A DNA stretch of 64,000 bases from Actinomadura flavalba DSM 45200 (GCF_000374305.1 NZ_KB894102.1:1-64000); one strand, 5' to 3'. Shown: positions 24,844 through 34,164, counted from the first letter of the stretch. The notes: generated by a model from the sequence alone, not told the origin. Numbers and translations are program-made.

Positions 24844-26088
24844 GTGAAATCTCTTTCTCCCCCCGTGGACATCGCCCGGCTGGAAAGCCGGTTGAACTCC
24901 TCCCTCGACGTACTGCGGCGAACGTGCCGCGACGGCGGCTGGTGCCATGACCTAGGGCGCGACGCGCCCGGGTCGACGGCCACCGCGGTCGGCGCGCTGG
25001 CGTTCGCCGTCGCCGGACACCCGATTCCGCAATTCTCCGAAACACTTTCGTTTCTCGCCCGCAGACAGGCGGGAACGCGCGATCCGTCGCGCGACGGCGG
25101 GTGGGCGACCCGCACCAGTCTCGGCATTCCCGTGGTCGAGGCGTCCGCGTGGATCGTCATGCTGCTGGCGCGGGCCGGATGCCCCGCCCGTGACGACGCG
25201 CCCGACCTCGCCCGCGCGCACCGGTGGCTGCTGCGGCACCAGAACGCCGACGGCGGCTGGGGCTCGGTGCGCGGCTGCCCGTCCCGGGTCTGGTCCACGT
25301 GCCTGGCCGTCCGGGCGCTGGCGCGGCTCGACCCGTACGGCGGCGCGGTCGAGCGCGGCGTCCAGTGGATTCTGCGCGCGGGCGGGCCGTGGGGCGTGGT
25401 GCCGGGTGCGCGGCCGACCGTCACGCACACCGCCTTCGCGCTGATCGCGCTCGCCGACGCCCGCCCCTGGGAGGACCGCCGCCGCGTCCGCGACGGTTAC
25501 GCCTGGCTGCGCGCCCACCTCGACCCCGGCGACGACCACCGCTGGATCGAGACCTACGAGGTGACGTCCGGCGCCGCCGTCTGCCGGCTGGCGCTGTGGC
25601 ACCACGGGCTGCCGATCGCCGTGGCCGCCCTGCTGCGCGACCCGCGCGGCGCGCCGGGCCCGCTGCTGGCCCGCGCGCTGGAGACGATGCTGCGCGACGA
25701 GCCGTCCGGCGAGGGCGCCGGTTCGCTGTGGGCGCTGTGGTGGCGGCTGGAGGTGCTGGCGGCCCTGGTCCGCAGCCCGCTGACTCGTCCCCGGGACCTG
25801 CTGCACTGGCTGCCGGGCGCGACCGTCGTCCAGCACGCCCACGCCCGCGAGATCCCGCTCGCGCGGGTCGTGCGCGGCTCACCACGACGGCTGCGGGCGA
25901 CGCTGCGGCGGCATTGGGGCACGGGCCTGCTCGTGCTGGTCGCCGTCGGCAGTCTCGGCGGTGTCGCCACCCGCACCTGGGAGTGGAAGGACTTCTGGCT
26001 GAGCGTCATCCTGCCCATGCTGCTGGCCGCCGGGCAGGAGGCGGGACGGCGGCGCAAGGACGTCCGCGAGGTGCGCGAGACGGTGTGA
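24844..26088 (+). CDS. Membrane-anchored protein with DGGW (toroid-type) repeats
   Basis: I do not recognise a named family. The 414-residue protein starts at GTG 24844 (GAAGG 8 nt upstream). Residues about 10-260 contain repeated DGGW-type motifs (DGGWCHDLG, DGGWATRTSLG, ADGGWGSVRG, GGPWGVV) alternating with helices, as in the alpha/alpha toroid of prenyltransferases and squalene/hopene cyclases. No DxDD protonation motif of class II cyclases is seen, so cyclase activity is doubtful. The C-terminal part has two hydrophobic segments (TGLLVLVAVGSLGGVA and FWLSVILPMLLAAG) before a charged tail. It stands alone, divergent from infC and convergent with aroE. Confidence 0.8.
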   Translation: MKSLSPPVDIARLESRLNSSLDVLRRTCRDGGWCHDLGRDAPGSTATAVGALAFAVAGHPIPQFSETLSFLARRQAGTRDPSRDGGWATRTSLGIPVVEASAWIVMLLARAGCPARDDAPDLARAHRWLLRHQNADGGWGSVRGCPSRVWSTCLAVRALARLDPYGGAVERGVQWILRAGGPWGVVPGARPTVTHTAFALIALADARPWEDRRRVRDGYAWLRAHLDPGDDHRWIETYEVTSGAAVCRLALWHHGLPIAVAALLRDPRGAPGPLLARALETMLRDEPSGEGAGSLWALWWRLEVLAALVRSPLTRPRDLLHWLPGATVVQHAHAREIPLARVVRGSPRRLRATLRRHWGTGLLVLVAVGSLGGVATRTWEWKDFWLSVILPMLLAAGQEAGRRRKDVREVRETV

Positions 26089-26091
26089 GGG

Positions 26092-26928
26092 TCAGGCGTC
26101 GGTGAGGCGCCGCAGCAGTTCGGCCTCACCGGCGGCGCGCATGGCGTCGAGGGGGACGTCCTCGCGGCCGGTCATCAGCGCGACCTGGCGGGCGGCCTGG
26201 TGCAGCAGCATCGGGAAGCCGCCGACGGCCGTGCCGCCCGCCGCCGTCACCGCCGTGGCGAGCGTCGTCGGCCACGGCGTGTACAGGACGTCGAACAGGG
26301 CGGCGCCCGACGCGGCGATCGGCGCCGCGAACGCGTCGGCGGCGGTGCCGGGCAGTGTCGAGATGACCAGGTCGACGCCGAGCGCGTCGTGGACGCCGTC
26401 GAGCATGTGCATCTCGATGTCCAGGCCGAAGCGGTTGCCGACGACGACCGTGTCCACCGCGCGCTCGGGCGCCCGGACGGCCAGCCGCGCCGACGTCAGC
26501 CCCAGCTCCGACAGCGCCGCCAGCGCGGACGCGGCCGTCGCCCCGCCGCCGAGCACCAGCGCCGAGTTCGGCCGGCCCAGCCCGGCCTCGGTCAGCGCGG
26601 CGACGATGCCGCCGACGTCGGTGTTGTCGCCGTAGCGGCGCCCGCCCCGGAAGACGACGGTGTTGGCGCCGCCGACGCGCTCGGCCAGCTCGGTCACGTC
26701 GTCCAGCAGCGGCAGCACCGTGCGCTTGAGCGGCATCGTCAGCGACAGCCCCGCCCACTCGGGGCCGAGGCCGTCCAGCAGGGCGGGCAGACGCTCCTCG
26801 TCGCACTCGATCGCCGTGTACTCCCACCCGAGCCCCAGCGCCGCGTACGCGGCACGGTGCAGGACGGGCGAGAGCGAGTGGACCACGGGTGAGCCGAGCA
26901 CCGCCGCCCGCGGGGAGCCGCCGGTCAT
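26092..26928 (-). CDS. aroE: Shikimate dehydrogenase (NADP+)
   Basis: The enzyme reduces 3-dehydroshikimate to shikimate in aromatic amino acid synthesis. The 278-residue protein has the N-terminal substrate site VVHSLSPVLHRAAY, the catalytic Lys in SLTMPLKRTVLP, the Asn/Asp pair in GANTV and GDNTDVGG, and the nucleotide motif VLGGGATAASALAAL. The third glycine position differs slightly from GxGGxxxA but fits. The C-terminal GGFPMLLHQAARQ block is conserved. ATG 26928 overlaps the mltG stop (ATGA), so it is coupled to mltG, as in many actinobacteria. Confidence 0.94.
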   Translation of the reverse strand: MTGGSPRAAVLGSPVVHSLSPVLHRAAYAALGLGWEYTAIECDEERLPALLDGLGPEWAGLSLTMPLKRTVLPLLDDVTELAERVGGANTVVFRGGRRYGDNTDVGGIVAALTEAGLGRPNSALVLGGGATAASALAALSELGLTSARLAVRAPERAVDTVVVGNRFGLDIEMHMLDGVHDALGVDLVISTLPGTAADAFAAPIAASGAALFDVLYTPWPTTLATAVTAAGGTAVGGFPMLLHQAARQVALMTGREDVPLDAMRAAGEAELLRRLTDA

Positions 26929-28100
26929 TCGGGGTTCGCCGCCAGCCACTTGTCGAGTTTGGCCTTCATTCTCCGGAACTCGTCGTCGGTGGTGCCGTAC
27001 TCGGTGTACCCGGTGTCGGGGTTGGTGGTCACGAAGAACACCCAGGAGCCCTTGGCGGGTTCCAGCGCGCCGCGCAGCGCCACGGTGCCCGGGTTGGCGA
27101 TGGCGCCGACCGGCAGGCCCGGGACGTAGTAGGTGCTGTAGGGCGACTTGATCTCGGTGTCCTTGTAGGAGACGTGCAGCGTCCGCTTGTTCATCGCGTA
27201 CAGCACCGTGGTGTCGAGCTGGAGCTTGGTGCCGTTCTTCAACCGGTTGTACAGGACGCGCGCGATCTTCGGGTAGTCCTCGTCGGTGCCGCCCTCGGCC
27301 ACCACCAGGCTCGCCAGGATGACCAGTTCGCCCGGCTTGAGGCCGACCTCGGACGCCCGGCTCTCCAGGTCGAGGTTCTTGGCCTCCTGCTTGAACCGCG
27401 CCACCATCGCCTTGAGGATCTCGGCGGGTCCGGCGTTGGGGTCCAGGTCGTAGCGGCCCGGGAACAGGTAGCCCTCGACGCGGCCGTTCGCGTACGACGG
27501 CAGGCCGAGCGCCTTGCCGTTGCGGGCCGCCTTCTTGAACTGGTTGACGGAGATGCCGGTCTTCTTGGCCAGCAGCTCGTACACCTCGACGGCGCGGCGG
27601 CCCTCGGGGATCGTGATCTGGTTGCCGGACCGCGACTTGGGGTCGAGCAGCAATGCCATCGCCGCCTGCGACGACATCTGCTTGCGGAGCTGGTAGAAGC
27701 CCGGCTGGATGCCCGAGGCGCGCGTCTCCCCCGCGTACACCTTCATGAACGCCGCGACGCTCTTGACGACGCCGTGGGACTGGAGGGTGTTGGCGATGGC
27801 CTGGCCGGTCGCGCCCTCCTTCACTTGGACCGTGACATTCGCCTTGCCCGCGCCCGCGTAGTCGGGCGGGTTCATGCGGTTGTCGAGCCAGGCGTAGCCG
27901 AGGACGCCGCCGGTGCCGACGATGGCGACGAGGAAGGCCAGCGCGAACAGGAACGCGGCCTTGCCGTTGCGCCGCTGCCGCTTCTGGCGCTGCTGCCGCT
28001 GCCGCTGCTGCCCGTTGCGGGGCGGCGGACGGCGCCGCGCCTGCGGGCGGCCCCGGCCGCCCTCGTCACGCGGCTCCGGGAAGAAATCAAGATCACTCAT
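26925..28100 (-). CDS. mltG: Endolytic murein transglycosylase
   Basis: MltG (YceG-like) cleaves nascent glycan strands at the membrane. The 391-residue protein has a basic, Gln/Arg-rich cytoplasmic head (about 1-46), one transmembrane helix (AAFLFALAFLVAIVGTGGVLGYAW), a LysM-like region (VKEGATGQAIANTLQSHGVV) and the catalytic domain with RVEGYLFPGRYDL and NPGTVALRGALEPA. The usual ASIVEKE block reads ASLVVAEGG, keeping one Glu. ATG 28100 overlaps the ruvX stop by 4 nt. Confidence 0.93.
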   Translation of the reverse strand: MSDLDFFPEPRDEGGRGRPQARRRPPPRNGQQRQRQQRQKRQRRNGKAAFLFALAFLVAIVGTGGVLGYAWLDNRMNPPDYAGAGKANVTVQVKEGATGQAIANTLQSHGVVKSVAAFMKVYAGETRASGIQPGFYQLRKQMSSQAAMALLLDPKSRSGNQITIPEGRRAVEVYELLAKKTGISVNQFKKAARNGKALGLPSYANGRVEGYLFPGRYDLDPNAGPAEILKAMVARFKQEAKNLDLESRASEVGLKPGELVILASLVVAEGGTDEDYPKIARVLYNRLKNGTKLQLDTTVLYAMNKRTLHVSYKDTEIKSPYSTYYVPGLPVGAIANPGTVALRGALEPAKGSWVFFVTTNPDTGYTEYGTTDDEFRRMKAKLDKWLAANPE

Positions 28101-28591
28101 GTGCGCGTTCCTCGGACGATCTCGCCGGCCGGTCGCCCCGTCGACCGTTCGGCTTCCAGGGCGGCCTGCAACAGCACGGCCGCCGCGGCCTGGTCCACGA
28201 CCTTGCGCCGTGCCCGGCCGTGCACGCCCCCCGCGCGCAGTCCCGCCTCAGCACTCACGGTGGTGAGGCGTTCGTCGTACAGCCGTACCGTGCCCTCGGG
28301 CAACCGGCGGGCGAGCAGCCGCGCGAACCTGCGCGCCGACTCCGCCGCCGGGCCCTCCCGGCCCGACAGCGACGTCGGCAGGCCGACCACGACCTCGACG
28401 GCCGCCGACTCCCCCACCAGCTCGACGAGCCGGTCGACGTCGCCCTTCCCGCTGCGCACCGTCTCCAGCGGCGACGCCAGGACGCCGCCGGGGTCGCTGC
28501 GGGCGACCCCGATGCGGACGCTCCCGACGTCGACGCCGAGCCGGACACCGGGTCTCATGGGATGATCATGCCCGGCCGGCGCGCTGCTCAC
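28097..28591 (-). CDS. ruvX: Putative pre-16S rRNA nuclease (YqgF/RuvX)
   Basis: This RNase H-fold nuclease family is implicated in 16S rRNA 5' end processing. The 164-residue protein has the first acidic strand LGVDVGSVRIGVARSDPGG, VVGLPTSLSGREGPAAE, the Glu of YDERLTTVSAEA and the final Asp in KVVDQAAAAVLLQ, so all catalytic positions are kept. GTG 28591 overlaps the alaS stop (GTGA); ATG 28558 is a shorter alternative. It belongs to the alaS-ruvX-mltG-aroE string of overlapping genes. Confidence 0.93.
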   Translation of the reverse strand: MSSAPAGHDHPMRPGVRLGVDVGSVRIGVARSDPGGVLASPLETVRSGKGDVDRLVELVGESAAVEVVVGLPTSLSGREGPAAESARRFARLLARRLPEGTVRLYDERLTTVSAEAGLRAGGVHGRARRKVVDQAAAAVLLQAALEAERSTGRPAGEIVRGTRT

Positions 28592-31254
28592 GCGGCCCCT
28601 ACGGCCTGTTCCACGGCGTTCAGCGCGTCACCGATCTTTCCGGCGTCCGCGCCGCCGCCCTGGGCGAGATCGTCCTTGCCGCCGCCCCCGCCGCCGAGCG
28701 TCTTGGCGGCCACGCCGACCAGCCGCCCGGCCTTGAGCCCCCGGTCGCGGGCGCCCTCGCTGACGGCGATGACGACGACCGGACGGTCCTTGGGAACGCC
28801 GGTGACCATGACGACGGCGGGCCGCCCGCCGAGCCGCCCGCGCACGTCGACGGCGAGCTTGCGCAGGTCGTCGGCGCCGGTGCCGTCCGGGGCGCGGTGC
28901 CCGACGAACGCGACGCCGTTCACGTCGCGGGCGCCGTCGGCCAGCGACCCGGCGACGGCCAGCACCTGCTGGGAGCGCAGCCGCTCCAGGTCGCGTTCGG
29001 CGTCGCGCAGCCGGGTGACGACGCCGGAGATGCGCTCGGGCAGCTCCTCCTTGCGGACCTTCATCTGCTCGGAGAGCTGCGCGACCAGGACGCTCTCGCG
29101 CGCCAGGAACCGGAACGCGTCGATGCCGACCAGTGCCTCGACGCGCCGCACGCCCGCGCCGATGGACGCCTCCCCGAGCACCTTGACCAGGCCGAGCTGC
29201 CCCGACGTGGCCACGTGGGTGCCGCCGCACAGCTCGCGGGAGTAGTCACCGACCTCGACGACGCGGACCTCGTCGCCGTACTTCTCGCCGAACAGCGCGA
29301 GCGCGCCCATGGCGCGGGCCTCGTCGATCGAGGTGTGGAAGGCGCGGACGTCCAGGTCGTCGATGAGGACGGCGTTGACCTCGTCCTCCACGTCCCGCAG
29401 GACGGTCGGCGGGACGGCGCCCGAGGCGGTGAAGTCGAACCGGAACCGGCCCGGGGAGTTCTCCGACCCGGCCTGCGCCGCCGACTCCCCGAGCGCGCGG
29501 CGGAACCCGGCGTGGACCATATGGGTCGCGGTGTGCGACCGGGAGATCGCCCGGCGCCGCTCGATGTCGATCTCGGCGAAGGCGGTGTCACCGACCTGCG
29601 CCTCGCCCCGCCGGACGGTGCCGCGGTGCACGATCAGCCCGGCCAGCGGGCTCTGCACGTCGTGCACGGCGACGACCGCGCCGCCGGACGTGGTGATGGT
29701 GCCGTGGTCGGCGAGCTGGCCGCCGCCCTCGGCGTAGAACGGGGTGCGGTCCAGGACGACCTCGACCTCGGTGCCCTCGGGCGCGGTCGGCACGTTGGCG
29801 CCGTTGACGAGCAGCCCGGCGACGCGGGCGTCGCCGGTGACGTCGCGGTAGCCGGTGAACTCGACCCGGCCGCCGGAGGCGATGAGCAGTTCGTCCAGGA
29901 CCGAGACGTCCAGGTTGCCGGTCTTCTTCTCGCGGGCGTCCTGCTTGGCGCGGTCGCGCTGCTCGGTCATGAGCCGCCGGAACCCGGCCTCGTCGACCGT
30001 GAGGCCCTGCTCGGCCGCCATCTCCAGCGTGAGGTCGATGGGGAAGCCGTAGGTGTCGTGCAGCTTGAACGCCTGCTCGCCCGCCAGGGCCTTGCCGCCG
30101 GTGCGGCGCGTCTCCGCGACGGCGGTGTCGAAGATCGTCGTGCCGGTGCGCAGGGTCGTCAGGAACGACTCCTCCTCGGCGTCGATCACCGTGTGGATGT
30201 TGGCCGCGGTGCGGACGAGGTCGGGGTACTGCTCCCCCATCGCGCCGATGGCCGCGTCGGTCAGCTCGTGCAGCAGCCCGGCCTCCTGGCCGCCGAGCAG
30301 CCGCAGGTTGCGGACCGAGCGGCGCAGGATGCGGCGCAGCACGTAGCCGCGGCCCTCGTTGCCGGGGCGGATGCCGTCGGCGACCATCATCGTCCCGGCC
30401 CGGACGTGGTCGGCGATGACGCGCAGCGACACGTCGGCGCGCGCGTCGGCGCCGTACTTGGCGCCGGTCAGCGTGGCGGCGCGGTCGAGGACGCGCCACA
30501 GCGTGTCGGTCTCGTAGATGTTGTCCACGCCCTGGAGTACGGCCGCCATCCGCTCCAGGCCCATGCCCGTGTCGATGTTCTTGGCGGGCAGGTCGCCCGC
30601 GACGTCGAAATCGATCTTGGAGCGGACCGCGCTGAGCTGCTTCTGCATGAAGACCAGGTTCCAGACCTCCAGATACCGGTCTTCGTCGACGATGGGGCCG
30701 CCCTCGCGCCCGTACTCGGGACCGCGGTCGTAGTAGATCTCCGAGCAGGGGCCGCCGGGGCCGGGAACGCCCATGTGCCAGTAGTTGTCCGCGAGGTCGC
30801 GGCGCTGGATGCGCTCGTCGGGCACACCGGCCCGGCGCCAGATGTCGTACGCCTCGTCGTCGTCGAGGTAGACGGTGGCCCACAGCTTCTCCTCGGGGAA
30901 GCCGAAGCCGCCGTCCTCGCGGGACCGGGTCAGGAGTTCCCAGGCGAACGGGATCGCCTGCTCCTTGAAGTAGTCCCCGATGGAGAAGTTGCCGAGCATC
31001 TGGAAGAACGTGGCGTGCCGCGTGGTCTTGCCGACCTCGTCGATGTCCCCGGTGCGGACGCACTTCTGCGCGCTCGTCATGCGCGGCGCGGGCGGGGTGC
31101 GCTGGCCGAGGAAGTACGGCTTGAACGGCACCATGCCGGCCGGGACCAGCAGCAGCGTCGGGTCCTCGGCGATCAGGCTGGCCGACGGCACGATCGTGTG
31201 CCCCCGGTCGGCGAAGAACGTGAGGAAGCGGCGCGCGACCTCTGCCGACTCCAT
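28588..31254 (-). CDS. alaS: Alanyl-tRNA synthetase
   Basis: This class II enzyme of 888 residues includes all AlaRS parts: catalytic core (MESAEVARRFLTFFADRGHTIVPS start; class II motif 2 near TRHATFFQMLGNFS), tRNA-recognition domain, editing domain with the zinc ligands of HTATH and CGGTHVATSGQ, and the C-terminal C-Ala domain ending in GGGGGKDDLAQGGG. ATG 31254 begins 1 nt after the DUF6167 gene and matches the family N-terminus; an in-frame ATG at 31266 is less likely. Editing residues look intact. Confidence 0.97.
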   Translation of the reverse strand: MESAEVARRFLTFFADRGHTIVPSASLIAEDPTLLLVPAGMVPFKPYFLGQRTPPAPRMTSAQKCVRTGDIDEVGKTTRHATFFQMLGNFSIGDYFKEQAIPFAWELLTRSREDGGFGFPEEKLWATVYLDDDEAYDIWRRAGVPDERIQRRDLADNYWHMGVPGPGGPCSEIYYDRGPEYGREGGPIVDEDRYLEVWNLVFMQKQLSAVRSKIDFDVAGDLPAKNIDTGMGLERMAAVLQGVDNIYETDTLWRVLDRAATLTGAKYGADARADVSLRVIADHVRAGTMMVADGIRPGNEGRGYVLRRILRRSVRNLRLLGGQEAGLLHELTDAAIGAMGEQYPDLVRTAANIHTVIDAEEESFLTTLRTGTTIFDTAVAETRRTGGKALAGEQAFKLHDTYGFPIDLTLEMAAEQGLTVDEAGFRRLMTEQRDRAKQDAREKKTGNLDVSVLDELLIASGGRVEFTGYRDVTGDARVAGLLVNGANVPTAPEGTEVEVVLDRTPFYAEGGGQLADHGTITTSGGAVVAVHDVQSPLAGLIVHRGTVRRGEAQVGDTAFAEIDIERRRAISRSHTATHMVHAGFRRALGESAAQAGSENSPGRFRFDFTASGAVPPTVLRDVEDEVNAVLIDDLDVRAFHTSIDEARAMGALALFGEKYGDEVRVVEVGDYSRELCGGTHVATSGQLGLVKVLGEASIGAGVRRVEALVGIDAFRFLARESVLVAQLSEQMKVRKEELPERISGVVTRLRDAERDLERLRSQQVLAVAGSLADGARDVNGVAFVGHRAPDGTGADDLRKLAVDVRGRLGGRPAVVMVTGVPKDRPVVVIAVSEGARDRGLKAGRLVGVAAKTLGGGGGGKDDLAQGGGADAGKIGDALNAVEQAVGAA

Positions 31255-31255
31255 G

Positions 31256-31585
31256 TCAGTGGCCATCCTTGGTCTCGGGAACATCGTGGGAAGGGTCGTC
31301 GTCGACGACCGTGTAGCGGGCTCTGAGGACCCGGCGCGGCGGGGGCGGGGCCTGGTCGGTCCGGACGGCCTCCCGCAGCTCCTCCTCGCGGGCGGCCGAC
31401 AGCTCGCGCACGTCGGCGGCGAAGTTGCGCAGCCGCTGCCCGGCGTCCTGCCCGGAGGTGACGGCGCGGTGGGCGACGCCCTCGGGCGACCAGGCGCGCG
31501 CGATGCGCTCCACCCGGCGCTTGACGCGGTGGGTGGCGTACACGCCGGCGCCCGCGCCGACCGACAGCCAGAACAGACGTCTCAT
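31256..31585 (-). CDS. DUF6167-type small membrane protein
   Basis: The 109-residue protein has a short N-terminal hydrophobic stretch (MRRLFWLSVGAGAGVYATH) followed by a basic, helical and then acidic region (AAREEELREAVRTDQAP). Proteins of this kind regularly sit between a DUF948 gene and alaS in actinobacteria and are grouped as DUF6167; no function is known. It ends 1 nt before the alaS start and begins 4 nt after the DUF948 gene. Confidence 0.8.
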   Translation of the reverse strand: MRRLFWLSVGAGAGVYATHRVKRRVERIARAWSPEGVAHRAVTSGQDAGQRLRNFAADVRELSAAREEELREAVRTDQAPPPPRRVLRARYTVVDDDPSHDVPETKDGH

Positions 31586-31589
31586 CGGG

Positions 31590-32000
31590 TCACCGCTTCC
31601 CCTTGCCCCTGGCCTGCCCGCGCGGGAGCTGCGGGTGCTCGGGGGCGGGACGCCCGGCGTTGCCGATGGCCTTGCGGACGCCGTAGGAGAAGGCCGCGGC
31701 CTTGACCAGCGGCCCGCCGACCACGGAGGTCATGACGGTGGTGACGGCCGACACGTTCTGGGTGACGGAGGCCGCCTGCTTGGTGATCACGTCGGTGCGC
31801 CCGAGCTGCTCGTTCGCGCGCCGCACCGTGCGGTTCATGTCGTCCAGCAGGGGACCGGCCTGTTCGCCGATCTCCGCGACGACCTCGCCCGCCTCGCGCA
31901 GGAGACGGGCCAGCTTCAGCAGCGTGTAGGCCAGGAACGAGACGAGGACCGCCCAGAACACGGCCACGATGAGACCCGCGAGCTGTCCACCAGTGAGCAT
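31590..32000 (-). CDS. DUF948 domain membrane protein
   Basis: The product is 136 residues. One N-terminal transmembrane helix (LAGLIVAVFWAVLVSFLAYTLLKL) is followed by an amphipathic helical region (VVAEIGEQAGPLLDDMNRTVRRANEQL) typical of DUF948 proteins, then a second weak hydrophobic stretch and a basic tail ending ARGKGKR. The family is sometimes called general stress protein-like, but its role is unknown. It heads the string DUF948-DUF6167-alaS-ruvX-mltG-aroE. Confidence 0.85.
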   Translation of the reverse strand: MLTGGQLAGLIVAVFWAVLVSFLAYTLLKLARLLREAGEVVAEIGEQAGPLLDDMNRTVRRANEQLGRTDVITKQAASVTQNVSAVTTVMTSVVGGPLVKAAAFSYGVRKAIGNAGRPAPEHPQLPRGQARGKGKR

Positions 32001-32119
32001 CAGGGCTTTCCGTTCGGTTGCGTGTGATCCGGCCGGGCCAGAGATCGAACCCTACCGCGCACGGAGGCGCGCCTCGCGCGGCCGGACGCCGGTCCGGCCA
32101 GAGTGCCATGATCACCAGG

Positions 32120-33526
32120 TCAGTCGCCACTCCGGCGGCCCGTTCCGCGCAGCACCGAGCGGATGCGGGCGAGCACGTCGGTGAAGCGCGCCTCAGCGCC
32201 GTGCCGGGTGGGACGGTAGTACTCGCGGCCGTCCACGGCGTCGGGCGCGTACTGCTGCCGGACGACCCCGCCGGGATGGTCGTGCGCGTACTTGTACCCC
32301 TCACCGTGCCCGATGCGGGCGGCGCCCTTGTAGTGCGCGTCGCGCAGGTGGCCGGGCACGGGACCGGCCAGGCCCTGCCGGACGTCGCGGAGCGCGGCGT
32401 CGACGGCGGTGATGACCGCGTTGGACTTGGGCGCCAGCGACAGGTGGATCACGGCCTGCGCCAGGTTGATGCGCGCCTCGGGCAGGCCGACGAACTCGAC
32501 GGCCTGCGCGGCGGCGATCGCCGTCTGCAAAGCGGTCGGGTCGGCCATGCCGATGTCCTCGCTGGCGTGCACGATGAGGCGGCGGGCGACGAAGCGCGGG
32601 TCCTCGCCGGCCTCGATCATGCGGGCGAGGTAGTGCAGGGCGGCGTCGGCGTCGCTGCCGCGGATGCTCTTGATGAACGCGCTGATGACGTCGTAGTGCT
32701 GGTCGCCCTCGCGGTCGTAGCGGACGGCGGCGCGGTCGACGGCCTTCTCCAGCACGGCCACGTCGATCGGGGCGTCCTCGGGGGCGACGAGCGCCGCCGC
32801 CTCCAGGTAGGTGAGGGTGCGGCGGGCGTCGCCGCCCGCGAGCCGGACGAGGTGGTCTTCGGCGGCGGGATCGAGGGTGACCGCGCCGTCCAGGCCGCGT
32901 TCGTCGGTGAGGGCGCGGCGCACGACCTCGCGCAGGTCGTCGTCGGCGAGGGGTTCGAGGGTGAGCAGCAGCGACCGCGACAGCAGCGGACTGATCACCG
33001 AGAAGAACGGGTTCTCGGTGGTGGCGCCGATGAACGACACCCAGCGGTTCTCGACGGCGGGCAGCAGCGCGTCCTGCTGGGCCTTGTTGAAGCGGTGGAC
33101 CTCGTCGACGAACAGGACGGTCTGGCGGCCGGACATGCCGAGTTCGCGGCGGGCCAGGTCGATCTCGGCGCGGACGCGCTTGACGCCGTCGCTGACGGCG
33201 GAGATCTCCACGAAGCGGCGGCTGGTGACGCGGCTGACGACGGTGGCGAGCGTGGTCTTGCCGGTGCCGGGCGGGCCCCACAGCAGCAGCGACATGGGGA
33301 CGTCGCGGTCGACGAGCTGGCGGATCGGGGTGCCGGGGCCCAGCAGGTGGCCCTGGCCGACGACCTCGTCCAGCGAGCGGGGGCGCATCCGCACGGCGAG
33401 CGGCTGGGACGCCTGCTCGCCCGCGCTCACCGGGGGCGCCCCGTTCGCCGGGGCGCCGGGCCCCGACCCGCCGGAGGACGCCGCCGCGGGGTGGTCGAAC
33501 AGCCCTTCCGGCTCACCGCTGGTCAC
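32120..33526 (-). CDS. rarA: Replication-associated recombination protein A (MgsA-type AAA+)
   Basis: RarA is a clamp-loader-like AAA+ ATPase that acts at stalled replication forks. The 468-residue protein has Walker A WGPPGTGKTTL near residues 85-93, Walker B VLFVDEVHRFNKAQQDAL, sensor GATTENPFFSVI and the C-terminal RarA-specific block YDVISAFIKSIRGSDADAALHYLARM, then YKYAHDHPGGVVRQQY. The first 45 residues are Gly/Pro/Ala-rich and disordered. The start is GTG 33526. A TAGTCT box at 33538-33533 would make its mRNA leaderless, but no good -35 is seen. Confidence 0.95.
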   Translation of the reverse strand: MTSGEPEGLFDHPAAASSGGSGPGAPANGAPPVSAGEQASQPLAVRMRPRSLDEVVGQGHLLGPGTPIRQLVDRDVPMSLLLWGPPGTGKTTLATVVSRVTSRRFVEISAVSDGVKRVRAEIDLARRELGMSGRQTVLFVDEVHRFNKAQQDALLPAVENRWVSFIGATTENPFFSVISPLLSRSLLLTLEPLADDDLREVVRRALTDERGLDGAVTLDPAAEDHLVRLAGGDARRTLTYLEAAALVAPEDAPIDVAVLEKAVDRAAVRYDREGDQHYDVISAFIKSIRGSDADAALHYLARMIEAGEDPRFVARRLIVHASEDIGMADPTALQTAIAAAQAVEFVGLPEARINLAQAVIHLSLAPKSNAVITAVDAALRDVRQGLAGPVPGHLRDAHYKGAARIGHGEGYKYAHDHPGGVVRQQYAPDAVDGREYYRPTRHGAEARFTDVLARIRSVLRGTGRRSGD

Positions 33527-33690
33527 GCTCCGAGACTATCCGGCGGTACCGACAGGACCGGCACGCACCATCACCATGAACCCGGACAAGCCACGTGTTC
33601 CGCCTGATCGCGGGTATTCTCCGTCTCGCCCGGTTCCGGAGGGAACTCCCGGCCGGGTTCCGGCGTTGGCAACGCGATCGGACACGACGG

Positions 33691-34110
33691 ATGAGGCGGC
33701 GTGCGGTGACTGGCATGACACCACGTCCGCGCCACGGGCCCGCAGGGCTGCTCGTGGCGCTGTTCGTCGTGGCCGGGCTCGTGTTCAGTTACGGGCTCGG
33801 GCATCCGCCGCCGCCGCAGGTCTGCACCGCGCACGCGCTGCACGCCCCGGCGGACGTGCCCGCCTTCGCGGCGCCGTCCGGCGGCGGAACCGTCCTTGCC
33901 GTCGCGGCTCCCGGCGACGCGCCCGTCGACCCGGCCACGGCGTGCCTGGGGCTCGCCGTCCTGCTCGGGCTGATGGTGCTGGCACTGGCGCTGCCGCGCG
34001 TCCGTCCGCTGCCGCCCGGCCCCGGACGGCCGCGCCGCGCGGCGCGCGCGCCCACGGCCCGCGCCCCCGGCCCGCCCTCCCTCGCCGCGCTCCAGGTGCT
34101 GCGGGTGTAG
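33691..34110 (+). CDS. DUF6153-like exported membrane protein
   Basis: The protein is about 139 residues from ATG 33691 (131 from ATG 33715; neither has a strong ribosome binding site). An N-terminal helix (GLLVALFVVAGLVFSYGLG) and a C-terminal helix (CLGLAVLLGLMVLALAL) flank an extracytoplasmic loop with Cys and His residues (CTAHALHAP), and a Pro/Arg/Ala-rich tail follows. This layout fits the actinobacterial DUF6153 family, known mostly from metal-related loci. Position upstream of DUF3105 and DUF305 genes supports that guess. Confidence 0.6.
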   Translation: MRRRAVTGMTPRPRHGPAGLLVALFVVAGLVFSYGLGHPPPPQVCTAHALHAPADVPAFAAPSGGGTVLAVAAPGDAPVDPATACLGLAVLLGLMVLALALPRVRPLPPGPGRPRRAARAPTARAPGPPSLAALQVLRV

Positions 34111-34164
34111 AACGCGCGCCGCGTTCCGCGTCCGTCCCCTTCCAGCACCGAAACGAGCCTTCGC

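Noticed and set aside
28897..31326. An 809-codon open frame on the plus strand
   Set aside because: Antisense shadow of alaS; low-complexity sequence without motifs.
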